The notes under the pieces: model-generated
Seen by the model: the letters and a program-made list of their open reading frames with translations, nothing else
Told to the model about the DNA's origin: nothing
Database searches by the model: none
Translations under genes and position numbers: made by a program
Shown here: one piece after another, positions 9,603 through 18,032 of the stretch
How the letters are laid out: every line of letters starts with the position of its first letter
Numbering within the stretch: position 1 is the first letter of the stretch
NCBI RefSeq assembly: GCF_001723355.1
Contig: NZ_LPWE01000010.1
Span: 1 to 64,000 of the forward strand
Reading direction: 5' to 3'
Source: Methyloceanibacter stevinii
GTDB taxonomy: Bacteria > Pseudomonadota > Alphaproteobacteria > Rhizobiales > Methyloligellaceae
DNA: 64,000 nucleotides

Positions 9603-10102
9603 TGGCGGATGTCGCAGAGATCGTGATCCGTGATCCGGACCCGCGCGATGAGGCGGCTTGGCGCCGCCTCTGGTCCGGCTACACCGAGTTCTACCAAGTC
9701 GATGTGCCCGAGGCGGTGACCGCCCTCACCTGGTCCCGCATTCTCGATCCGGATGGTCCGGTGTTCGCGCGCATCGCGGAGATGGACGGCAAGATCGCAG
9801 GCTTTGCGATTTCCACTCTTCACCCCTCGACCTGGACGGCCGGGCCGAACTGCTATCTCGAGGATCTCTTCGTCGATCAGAACGTGCGTGGCCACGGCGT
9901 GGGGGGCGCGCTGATCGACGACCTCCTCCGGCTTGCCGAAAAGAAGGGCTGGGACCGGCTCTATTGGCATACGGACGCGGGGAACGAGACCGCCCGGGCG
10001 CTCTACGACCGCTACACGAAAGCCGACAACTTCGTGCGCTACCGCATTCCCCTAAGCGACTATATCGAATGGGGTAATAGCGAGCGCGATGCGATCGGCT
10101 AG
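9602..10102 (+). CDS. GNAT family N-acetyltransferase
   Basis: About 166 residues of single GNAT domain. The acetyl-CoA pyrophosphate loop is seen as DQNVRGHGVGGALIDDLL, preceded by CYLEDLFV and followed by NETARALYDRY. The probable start is GTG 9602, overlapping the glnT stop by one base (TAGTG); an in-frame TTG at 9596 is the alternative. The overlap puts it in the glnT transcript. The substrate is not predictable; an amino acid or amine is an inference from context only. Confidence 0.82.
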   Translation: MADVAEIVIRDPDPRDEAAWRRLWSGYTEFYQVDVPEAVTALTWSRILDPDGPVFARIAEMDGKIAGFAISTLHPSTWTAGPNCYLEDLFVDQNVRGHGVGGALIDDLLRLAEKKGWDRLYWHTDAGNETARALYDRYTKADNFVRYRIPLSDYIEWGNSERDAIG

Positions 10103-10154
10103 ACTTGTGGCGAAGCAGCCCGCCGAACCGGGCTTGCAGCAAGGAGCTTCTTGA

Positions 10155-10882
10155 GTGAACCCGCAATCGAACGACGACACCGAGCTCCCGGTCCCGCAAG
10201 CCCCCAAGCGTCCGTCCGGCGTCAAGATCGTCTCTGCGTACCTACAGCGTGCGATCGAGACGGGCGCCTACTCGCAAGGCGAGCGCCTTCCTGCTGAACG
10301 ACAGCTGGCCCAGACATTCAACACGGCGCGCTCGACCGTGCGGCGGGCGCTCGACAAGCTGGAAAAGGCAGGCCTCGTCTCGCGGCGTCTCGGCAGCGGG
10401 ACGTTCGTCGGCGCGGCCCCTCAGTCGAGCGGCTCACTGCTGGATTTCATCGGCGGGCTGACGCCGCTGGACCTGATCGCGCCCGTGCCGCCGTCGAACC
10501 CTTTACCGCACGGCTTGCCGCAGAGCACGCCGATGCCGGGACGATCGAGGACTTGGAGGGTGTTCTGGAAAGCGCGGGCGCCACTCGCGACCAAGACGAC
10601 TTCTCGAAATGGGATGGAGAGTTCCATCTCCTTCTGGCCCAGGCTTCGGCCAATCCGTTTCTGATCCACGTCTTCCGGCAGATCAACCACGTTCGCCTCA
10701 ACGCGCAATGGGGTGCGATGAAGGCCAACATCCTCATGCCGGAGGCCATCGCGGAATATAATCGTCAGCATAGAGCCGTTCTCGACGCCATCGAGTCGCG
10801 CGACCCGTTGCTCGCGCAAAAGCGTATGGCCGAGCACCTGGAAAGTGCGCGAAACGACCTCTTGAAGGCTCTCAATCCCTAG
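10155..10882 (+). CDS. GntR-family regulator (FadR/FCD type), frameshifted
   Basis: An N-terminal winged helix is clear: GAYSQGERLPAERQLAQTFN, then STVRRALDKLEKAGLVSRR. The frame is lost near 10482, where one added base restores AVEPFTARLAAEHADAG. It then continues in the next frame with FSKWDGEFHLLLAQASANPF and AEYNRQHRAVLDAIESRD, an FCD ligand-binding domain. The start is GTG 10155 behind AAGGAG; total length is about 242 residues. It is the third regulator in the locus, placed just before the GmaS-like gene. Confidence 0.83.
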
Positions 10883-10914
10883 TCGCTGAGAACGAGCCGC
10901 GACACAGTGCGGCA

Positions 10915-10943
10915 TAAGAGGCTTGCCACGACAAAACCTCTTA
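10915..10943. promoter_or_regulatory. Inverted repeat upstream of the first GmaS-like gene
   Basis: TAAGAGG (10915-10921) and CCTCTTA (10937-10943) are a perfect 7-bp inverted repeat with a 15-bp spacer. It lies 65 bp before the GmaS-like start and 33 bp after the GntR stop. A regulator operator is possible. No T-run follows, so it is not a good terminator. Confidence 0.3.
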
Positions 10944-11007
10944 CACATCCTCGCTCCATTGCTAGCATTCACGCACCTTGGTTCAGTGTCAGCAACGGGA
11001 GAACAGC

Positions 11008-12363
11008 ATGTCGTCCACGCCTACAGAGCTCGAAACACTCCACCGTCAACTGAGCAACAAAGGTGTGGAGTACATGATGGCGAGCTTCTCCGACATGCAT
11101 GGCGTGTCGAAGACCAAGATGGTGCCTCTTTCCCATCTCGAACAAATGCTGGCCGGGTCGGAGCTCTATACGGGCGCGGCCCTCGATGGCGTACCACAGG
11201 ACGTGAGCGACGAGGAAGTCTCAGCCCGGCCGGACCCCGCATCGTGCATCATCCTCCCTTGGCAGCCCGACGTGGCCTGGTTCGCAAGCAATCTCTGGTG
11301 TGAGGGCAAGCCCTTCGAGGCCTGCAGCCGGAACATCCTGACGCGCGCGACGCAGGCGGCCGCGGATCTGGGCCTCGTCATGAATCTCGGCATGGAGGCT
11401 GAATTTTACGTGTTGAAGGACACGGAGAACGGCCCCGTCACAGTGTCCGATCGCGATACGCTCGATAAGCCCTGCTATGACGGCTACGGCGTTCTCGACA
11501 ACCTGCATTGGCTCTCGGAACTCGTGAGCGCCATGGATGACCTCGGCTGGGACGTCTACTCCTTCGACCACGAAGACGGCAACGGGCAGTTCGAACTGGA
11601 TTTCAGCTACGCCGATGCGATGACCATGGCGGACCGCTTCGTCTTCCTGCGCATGATGTCGAACGCGATCGCCCGCAAGCACGGTTATTTCGCTTCGTGG
11701 ATGCCGAAACCCTTCGCCAATCGCACCGGGTCCGGCGCCCACTACAACATGTCGCTCGCGAGCCTGGAGACGGGCGAAAATCTCTTCAAGGACGATCAGG
11801 ATCCGCGCGGATGCGGACTTTCGAAGCTTGGCTACCAGTTCGTCGCCGGCGTGTTGCGGCATTTGCCTGCAATCAGTGCAGTCGTCTCGCCGACGGTGAA
11901 CAGCTACAAGCGCCTCATCAAGCAAGGCTCCATGTCCGGCTCGACTTGGGCGCCGGTCTTCGTGTGCTACGGCAACAACAACAGAACGAACGCTTTGCGC
12001 ATTCCGCTCGGCGGAGGGCGTGTTGAATTGCGGGCGGCCGACTCGGCCAACAATCCCTATTTGGGGGCCGCAATGATCCTCAGTGCGGGGCTGGAGGGCA
12101 TCCGCGAAGAGCTCGATCCCGGCGAGCCGCACACCGAGAACATGTACAACAAGTCCCCGGCGGAGTTGCAGGAAATGGGTATCGCCCTTCTCCCCCGCAC
12201 GCTCGAAGAAGCGATCGACGCTTTCGAAGCGGACCCGTTCTCACGAACGGTCATGGGCGAGGAGATGTTCAAGTCCTACGCAACTTTCCGCCGCGAGGAG
12301 TGGGATGCCTATCACAACCACATCTCCGACTGGGAACGCGACCGCTACCTGAAGTTCTTTTAG
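11008..12363 (+). CDS. gmaS: GmaS-like glutamine synthetase family protein (copy 1)
   Basis: A 451-residue GS-family ligase, start ATG 11008 with GGGAG upstream. Motifs are ASFSDMHGVSKTKMVP, NLGMEAEFYVL, DHEDGNGQFELDF, MPKPFANRTGSGAHYNMSLA, NSYKRLIKQGSMSGSTWAPV and a C-terminal NHISDWERDRYLKFF. The SDMHGVSKTK start and the SDWE-RY-F end resemble characterised gamma-glutamylmethylamide synthetases more than GlnT (recalled family pattern, not an alignment run here). It would make gamma-glutamylmethylamide from glutamate, methylamine and ATP. The frame is intact. A close paralogue lies 1.9 kb downstream at 14237. Confidence 0.78.
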   Translation: MSSTPTELETLHRQLSNKGVEYMMASFSDMHGVSKTKMVPLSHLEQMLAGSELYTGAALDGVPQDVSDEEVSARPDPASCIILPWQPDVAWFASNLWCEGKPFEACSRNILTRATQAAADLGLVMNLGMEAEFYVLKDTENGPVTVSDRDTLDKPCYDGYGVLDNLHWLSELVSAMDDLGWDVYSFDHEDGNGQFELDFSYADAMTMADRFVFLRMMSNAIARKHGYFASWMPKPFANRTGSGAHYNMSLASLETGENLFKDDQDPRGCGLSKLGYQFVAGVLRHLPAISAVVSPTVNSYKRLIKQGSMSGSTWAPVFVCYGNNNRTNALRIPLGGGRVELRAADSANNPYLGAAMILSAGLEGIREELDPGEPHTENMYNKSPAELQEMGIALLPRTLEEAIDAFEADPFSRTVMGEEMFKSYATFRREEWDAYHNHISDWERDRYLKFF

Positions 12364-12476
12364 TCCGCGTACGGCGTGTCAATCCTTAGGCAGTTCGCTG
12401 CCTGCGAAATCAGCAAGCGATGCAGCAATCTTGGCCCACTTTGGGCAAGCCGTTGATTCGCGCACGCTCTTTGGCC

Positions 12477-12492
12477 TGGCACACTCTTTGCT
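12477..12492 (+). promoter_or_regulatory. Sigma-54 (RpoN) promoter upstream of amt
   Basis: TGGCAC (12477-12482), five bases, then TTGCT (12488-12492) match the -24/-12 consensus TGGCAC-N5-TTGCW exactly. It lies 110 bp upstream of the Amt start in an otherwise non-coding 239-bp gap. NtrC-dependent sigma-54 control of amt genes is well established, so nitrogen-limitation control of amt, the small membrane gene and probably the second GmaS-like gene is expected. Confidence 0.75.
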
Positions 12493-12602
12493 CCCGTAAA
12501 TGCTCGTAAATTCTGTTTCCTGCGCGGAAATGGGATGTCGCTGCGCAAAGCGGCAATCGGCCTGGAAAAACAGGCCTTTGTGCTTCGAAGGGGGTGTTGC
12601 TG

Positions 12603-13915
12603 ATGGAACAGCAAATAGCGGAACTAACAAAGTCGAGCGGTATGCTCGGCACAGTCGACGTAGAAATCTTCTACTGGTGGTGTACGGCGATCATGATCTG
12701 CATTCATGCAGGTTTTCTCGCCTACGAGATGGGGGCGTCGCGGGCCAAGAACGTGCTCGCATCCGGCGTGAAGAACATTCTCGCCTTTGCCTTCATCGTC
12801 CCCACGTTCTTCTTCTTCGGTTGGTGGATCTATCTCGCCTTCCCCAACGGCTTCATTCCCGTCGCAGACGGCAATGTGGGCCTGCCGTGGGCGCCGGAGA
12901 TGGGACCGAACCTGCAGGACAATGCGACGGGCGTCTTCTGGGCTGCCTTCGTCCTGTTCGCGGCAACGACCGCGTCGGTGTTCTCGGGTGCTGTGATCGA
13001 GCGCATTCGCGTTTCGGCGTTCGTGATATTGGCGATCGTGCTGGGCTCCGGGGCGTGGATCCTCGCCGCGTCTTGGGGATGCATCCGGACGGCTGGCTCC
13101 TGAAGAAATTCGGCTACCATGATGTTGGCTGTGCCGGCCTCATCCACGTTGTCGCCGGCTTCTTCGCCCTTGGCGTCTTGATCAATCTCGGGCCGCGTAT
13201 CGGGAAGTACAACGAGGACGGGACGGCGAATGAGCTCCTGCCGCACAACGTTCCAATGGTGCTGATCGGACTGATGCTCATCATCGTCGGTTTCTTCGGC
13301 TTCCTCGGCGGCTGTGCGATCCTCAATCCGGGTGCCCAGTGGACCAACATCTACGGTCAGCCCATGACGCTGTCGGCCTATGGCTTCAACACGCTGATGT
13401 GCTTCTCGGGTGGCATCATCGGAGCCTGGATCACCACGCGCGATCCGTTCTGGATGATGTCCGGCGCGCTTGCCGGCATCTTCGTGGCGGCCGCGGGCCT
13501 CGACCTTTGGTATCCGCCTCTGGCCTTCCTTCTGGGCATCGTCGGCGGCGTGATCATAAAGCCCGGCAACGACTTCCTGGTCAAAATGGGTATCGACGAT
13601 TCCGTCGGCGCGGTTTCCGTGCACGGCTTCTCCGGCATTCTCGGGGTTCTGGCCGTCGGCATCTTCGCCTCCGGTTTCCCTGGACCAGGCGATGCTCCGG
13701 CGACGTCCTTCATGGGGCAGCTCGTCGGTGTGATCGTGATGATGCTGTGCGGGTTCGTTCCCGGCTATCTCGTCTCACTCCTTCTCAAGTCCGTGGGCAT
13801 CTTGCGGGTGCCGGACGAAGTGCAGGAGATCGGGCTCGACCTGGCGGAAATTCCCGCCAAGGCCTACCCGGAAGCGGCGGGATACAAGAGTGCAACCCTG
13901 GCGCCGGCCGAATAG
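12603..13915 (+). CDS. amt: Amt/MEP-family ammonium (or methylammonium) transporter, frameshifted
   Basis: A polytopic inner-membrane channel of about 437 residues, starting MEQQIAELTKSSG. Both pore histidines are present: GLIHVVAGFFA and DDSVGAVSVHGFSG. The conserved Asp lies eight residues before the first His (YHDVGCAGLIH). A base is missing near 13080; restoring it gives ILAASWGWHPDGWLLKKFGYHD. It is flanked by two GmaS-like genes, so import of methylammonium for the NMG pathway is a reasonable inference; ammonium is the default substrate. It carries a sigma-54 promoter and is followed after 39 bp by a 58-residue membrane peptide. Confidence 0.87.
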
Positions 13916-13954
13916 CCGACCGGCTCGTTACGCAAAGTTTGAAAGGAGAAATCA

Positions 13955-14131
13955 ATGGACAGTAGTCCGATCACAACCTGGGAAGGGGCTGGCGCCTACT
14001 TCACCTTCGCGGACATGCCGGGAGTGCTTTACCTGATCCTGGCCCTAGCGGTGATCGCTTGCTTCGGCACGATCGTCATGGCCGCAAAACACGAAACCGA
14101 AGCCTTCGAGAAGATCAAAGGCAAAGACTGA
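13955..14131 (+). CDS. Small single-pass membrane protein next to amt, function unknown
   Basis: A 58-residue frame beginning MDSSPITTWEGAGAYFTF at ATG 13955, 6 nt after a good ribosome-binding site (AAAGGAGA). A single hydrophobic helix, GVLYLILALAVIACFGTIV (about residues 23-41), is followed by a charged tail rich in Lys and Glu (KHETEAFEKIKGKD). The codons show the same third-position G/C preference as neighbours. The position directly after Amt and before a GmaS-like gene suggests a transporter-associated subunit or modulator (inference). I do not recognise a named family. Confidence 0.72.
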   Translation: MDSSPITTWEGAGAYFTFADMPGVLYLILALAVIACFGTIVMAAKHETEAFEKIKGKD

Positions 14132-14150
14132 GTTAGCCCACCGAAGCGGC

Positions 14151-14185
14151 GAACCCCGTTGGCCCCTTTTGGGTTGGCGGGGTTC
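14151..14185 (+). terminator. Hairpin after the small amt-linked gene
   Basis: GAACCCCG (14151-14158) and CGGGGTTC (14178-14185) form a perfect 8-bp stem. Inner TTGGCCC/GGGTTGG bases offer partial further pairing around a CTTTT loop. It starts 20 bp after the stop. No T-run follows, so it may be a weak terminator or an RNA-processing/stability element between the amt pair and the second GmaS-like gene. Confidence 0.45.
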
Positions 14186-14236
14186 GTCGTGAGGGGCCAA
14201 GAACACACGACAAACACTGACGGAGAGGAACTTCCA

Positions 14237-15598
14237 TTGGACGAGCACGCGCCGGAGAGCACAGCAAAGCTTGAGCAGGTTCTTGCGAACAAGGGCGTCA
14301 AATATTTGATGGCCAGTTTTTCCGACATGCACGGCGTGTCGAAGACGAAAATCGTCCCGCTCGATCATATCGGCCAGATGCTGGCCGGCTCAGAACTCTA
14401 TACGGGCGCGGCGCTGGACGGCGTCCCGCAGGACGTCAGCGACGAGGAAGTGTCGGCCCATCCGGACCCCGCCTCCTGCACGATCCTGCCCTGGCAGCCC
14501 GACGTCGCCTGGCTCGCCAGCGACCTGTGGTGCGAGGGCGAGCCCTTCGAGCCTTGCTCCCGCAACATCCTCAAGCGCCAGATCGAGGCTGCGGCGGAAT
14601 TGGGATTTGCGATGAAGTTCGGCATGGAGGCCGAGTTCTTCGTGTTCAAGGACACGGAGAACGGCGGCTACGAACCGCTCTCGGCGCTCCCTCATCTGGA
14701 CAAGCCCGCCTACGACGCCACCCGGCTGCTGGACAATCTTCCCTGGCTCTCCGACCTCGTGGACGCGATGAACGGCCTCGGCTGGGGCGTGTATTCGTTC
14801 GACCACGAGGATGGCATCGGCCAGTTCGAGATCGACTTCAATTACGCCGACGCCCTGACCATGGCGGACCGTTACGTCTTCTTCCGCTTCATGGCGAATT
14901 CGATCGCACGACAGCACGGCGCGTTCGCGACATTCATGCCCAAGCCCCTCGGCGACCGCGCAGGCTCCGGCGCCCATTTCAACATGTCCCTGGCGGACAC
15001 CGAGACCGGCGAAAATCTCTTTGCCTCACCGAGCGATGCCCGCGGCAACAAGCTGTCCCAGCTGGGCTACCATTTTCTCGGTGGGTTGCTCCGCCATGTT
15101 CCGGCGATCTGCGCTGTGTGCTCGCCCATGGTCAACAGCTACAAGCGGCTGATCAAACAGGGATCGATGTCGGGCTTTACATGGGCGCCCGTCTTCGCCT
15201 GCTACGGCAACAACAACCGCACCAACTCCTTGCGCATCCCACTGGCAGGCGGCCGCGTCGAGCTGCGGCCTGCCGATAGCTCCTGCAACCCCTATCTCGG
15301 CGCGCGCTGGCGCTGGCGGCAGGGCTGGAGGGCATCCGGGAGAAGATCGATCCCGGCGAACCCTACCGGGAGAACATGTACCGCAAGACGCCGGAGGAGC
15401 TGGACGCACTGGGCGGTGAAGCTCCTCCCCCGCACGCTGGAAGAGGCCGTGGACGCGTTCGAGGCCGACCCTCTGACCAAACAGGTCTTCGGTCCCGCCA
15501 TGCATGAGGCCTGGATCGACTTCAAAAGAGACGAATGGTCGAGCTATCATAACCACGTCTCCGATTGGGAGCGGGACCGCTACCTCAAATTCTTCTAG
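14237..15598 (+). CDS. gmaS: GmaS-like glutamine synthetase family protein (copy 2), compensated indels
   Basis: About 453 residues, roughly 70% identical by eye to the copy at 11008. Shared segments include ASFSDMHGVSKTK, LAGSELYTGAALDGVPQDVS, GMEAEFFVFKDTENG, DHEDGIGQFEIDF, GSGAHFNMSLADTETGENLF and HVSDWERDRYLKFF. The best start is TTG 14237, 8 nt after GAGAGGA; the longer frame has no such site. Between about 15308 (one G lost) and 15411 (one G gained) the frame is shifted. Correcting both gives GAALALAAGLEGIREKIDPG and ELDALGVKLLPRTLEEAVDA, so the enzyme is probably whole. Possible roles are a second gamma-glutamylmethylamide synthetase or a divergent amide ligase. Confidence 0.78.
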   Translation: MDEHAPESTAKLEQVLANKGVKYLMASFSDMHGVSKTKIVPLDHIGQMLAGSELYTGAALDGVPQDVSDEEVSAHPDPASCTILPWQPDVAWLASDLWCEGEPFEPCSRNILKRQIEAAAELGFAMKFGMEAEFFVFKDTENGGYEPLSALPHLDKPAYDATRLLDNLPWLSDLVDAMNGLGWGVYSFDHEDGIGQFEIDFNYADALTMADRYVFFRFMANSIARQHGAFATFMPKPLGDRAGSGAHFNMSLADTETGENLFASPSDARGNKLSQLGYHFLGGLLRHVPAICAVCSPMVNSYKRLIKQGSMSGFTWAPVFACYGNNNRTNSLRIPLAGGRVELRPADSSCNPYLGARWRWRQGWRASGRRSIPANPTGRTCTARRRRSWTHWAVKLLPRTLEEAVDAFEADPLTKQVFGPAMHEAWIDFKRDEWSSYHNHVSDWERDRYLKFF

Positions 15599-15606
15599 AG
15601 TGCATT

Positions 15607-16620
15607 GTGTCCAAGGCTGAGATTTCAGAGCTCGTTGCCGACCTCGAACTGCAAGGGGGCGAACCGTTTCCCGATGCCCGGCTGGTCTACAAGACCTACG
15701 GCGCGCTGAACGCGGATCGCTCCAACGCGATCCTGTTTCCCACCCGCTTCGGGGGCACGCACGAGCAGAATGAATTCATGATCGGCCCGGGCCGCGCGCT
15801 CGACCCCGAGCACTACTTCATCATCGTGCCCAACATGTTCGGCAACGGCGTCTCCTCGTCGCCGACCAACACGCCGGCCCCTTTTGGCGGCGGCGGCTTT
15901 CCGGACATCACCATCTACGACAATGTGCGGCAACAGCACCGGTTGATGACCGAGGTGCTCGGCATCGAGCAGTTCGCCATGGTGGTCGGCTGGTCCATGG
16001 GCGCCCAGCAAGCCTTCCAATGGGCCGCACTCTATCCGCAGATGGTGCCGCGCCTCGCCTGCCTATGCGGGACAGCCAAGACGACGGACCACAATCGCGT
16101 GTTCCTCGAAAGTCTGCGCGCGGCGATCGAGGCCGACAGCCTGTTCCAAGACGGCCACTACGACGCGCCGCCGCTCGGCGGCCTGAGGGCGGTTGGACGC
16201 ATCTACGCGGGCTGGGCCTATTCGCAGGATTGGTACCGTGCCAAAGGGTATCGAGCACTCGGCTTCGAGACCTTCGACGACTACATCACTGGCTACTGGG
16301 ACGCGCTCTACAAAGAGCGCGACGCCAACAACATCATGGCCATGACGTGGACCTGGATCCACAACGACATCAGCGCCAACGACCGGTTCCAGGGCGACCT
16401 CGGCGCGGCGCTCGCGGCGATCACCGCCAACACGGTGCTGATGCCCTGCATGACAGACCTGTATTTCCGGACGGCCGACAGCGAGGACGAGTTGCAGCAT
16501 CTCCCGAGCGGCCGCCTCCTGGAGATTCCTTCGATCTGGGGACATATGAGCGCGGCGGGACAGAACGAGCCCGACACGCAGTTCATCGACCAAGTCTTGA
16601 AAGACCTGCTGGCCTCGTAG
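15607..16620 (+). CDS. Alpha/beta hydrolase of the MetX-like (homoserine acetyltransferase) family
   Basis: The protein has 337 residues, starting at GTG 15607, only 8 bp after the GmaS-like stop. The nucleophile elbow is GWSMGAQQAFQWA and an oxyanion-loop region reads NMFGNGVSSSPTN. An acid in PCMTDLYFR and a His in SIWGHMSAAG complete the triad. It resembles MetX-like hydrolases, but the methionine-pathway context is absent and no SAM riboswitch precedes it. Co-transcription with the methylamine genes suggests action on an amide or ester in that pathway (inference). The frame is intact. Confidence 0.75.
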   Translation: MSKAEISELVADLELQGGEPFPDARLVYKTYGALNADRSNAILFPTRFGGTHEQNEFMIGPGRALDPEHYFIIVPNMFGNGVSSSPTNTPAPFGGGGFPDITIYDNVRQQHRLMTEVLGIEQFAMVVGWSMGAQQAFQWAALYPQMVPRLACLCGTAKTTDHNRVFLESLRAAIEADSLFQDGHYDAPPLGGLRAVGRIYAGWAYSQDWYRAKGYRALGFETFDDYITGYWDALYKERDANNIMAMTWTWIHNDISANDRFQGDLGAALAAITANTVLMPCMTDLYFRTADSEDELQHLPSGRLLEIPSIWGHMSAAGQNEPDTQFIDQVLKDLLAS

Positions 16621-16882
16621 TCGCGCCGCCGTTCCCCCGCATCCGGGGCCATTCGCGGGCGGTGCGCGTTAACGCTACCCACCGATAGCGCCGGCAGAGA
16701 ACGGCCCAGTGGCTTCACATCCCAGTTATTTTGCCAAATGCGACCTAGTCCGTTCGGCCCCCGATCCCTACAATCGCGCCGATCGTCGTCAGGCTGGGCT
16801 GAGCGACCTTTCCGTAACGTAATGTTCGGGCCGGGACTCGTGCCCTACATTGGCCGGAACGCCCAACGCCGACCGAAAGTAC

Positions 16883-18006
16883 ATGGACCGCGAACAGCAA
16901 ATCACGACCGAGACAGGCTCCCCCTTTGGCCGGAAGACAAAGGTCGGACTCGCGATGCTTGCCCTGTGCCTTGCGGCGACAGGGCTGACGCGCGGCCCGG
17001 CCTCGGCCCAGCCCGTTCCGCCGGTCGAAACCGAGACCGTGCGGCAATCGCCCGTGATCCGAAAGCTCGAACTGTCCGGGAGCGTGTCCTCGCCCCATGC
17101 CTCGCAGATCTCCACCTTGGTGCCGGGCCTGGTGAGCAAGGTTCATTTCGACAGCGGTGCCTATGTGAAACAAGGCGATCTGCTGCTGGAGCTCGACTCC
17201 GAACTCGAGGAAGCCGCCTACGAGCAGGCTGCGGCCATGGCTGCGCAGGCCGCAGGAGAGGTCAAGGATGCGAAACGCCGCTTGGACATCGCGGCTAGTC
17301 TCGCCAAGCGGAAATACGGCCCCCAAAACGAAGTCGAGGCCCGGCAAGCGGAAGTCGAGATCGATACCGCGACCCATGACGGCCATCGCGCCGAACAAAG
17401 GCGCCGGTCGGTGGTCCTCGATCGCCACAAGCTGAGGGCGCCCTTCGACGGCGTCATCTCGAGGCGGATGGTCGAAATCGGCCAATGGGTCACGCCCGGG
17501 ACCGCCGTGTTCGAACTCGTTGCCATGAAGAACTTCCGCGTCGACGTGCCGGTGCCTCAGGACTACTACGCGCGGCTGCGCGACGGCGCCGATGTCGCCC
17601 TCGAGATCGATACGCTTCCCGGAGAACGGATTCCCGCCAAGATCGGCGCGCTGATCCCCGTGAGCGATCCGGATGCACGGACCTTCACGCTGCGCGTCCT
17701 GCCCACACGAACCGACATTCCCATCACGCCGGGCATGTCCGCCCGCGTCTCGTGGACCTAGACACCGGCGCGCGCGACGTGGTCGTGAGCCGCGACGCGC
17801 TGATCCGCTATCCGGACGGCCGCATCACCGTTTGGGTCGTGCAGAACGACGGAGACAAGACGAGCGTCACCGAGCGACGCGTGGAAATCGGGTTGGCCTT
17901 CGACGGACTGGTGCAGGTGCTCTCGGGACTGAAGGAGGGCGAGCGCGTGGTCGTGCGCGGCAACGAGTCCTTGCGCGAAGGTCAAGCCGTCCAGCTGGCA
18001 AGCTAG
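16883..18006 (+). CDS. RND efflux membrane-fusion (adaptor) protein, frameshifted
   Basis: A periplasmic adaptor of about 374 residues with an N-terminal hydrophobic signal (KVGLAMLALCLAATGLTRG) and a biotinyl-lipoyl-like domain (LVPGLVSKVHFDSGAYVKQG). A short hairpin and the second half-lipoyl (LRAPFDGVISRRMVEIGQWV) follow. The frame stops at 17761; one base added near 17752 joins RVS to VDLDTGARDVVVSRDAL and the usual C-terminal VLSGLKEGERVVVRGNESL. It sits 26 bp upstream of the pump gene, so the two form one operon. No outer-membrane factor gene is adjacent. Confidence 0.87.
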
Positions 18007-18032
18007 AACGCGGTGCGAGAGAAAGGCCCCTG

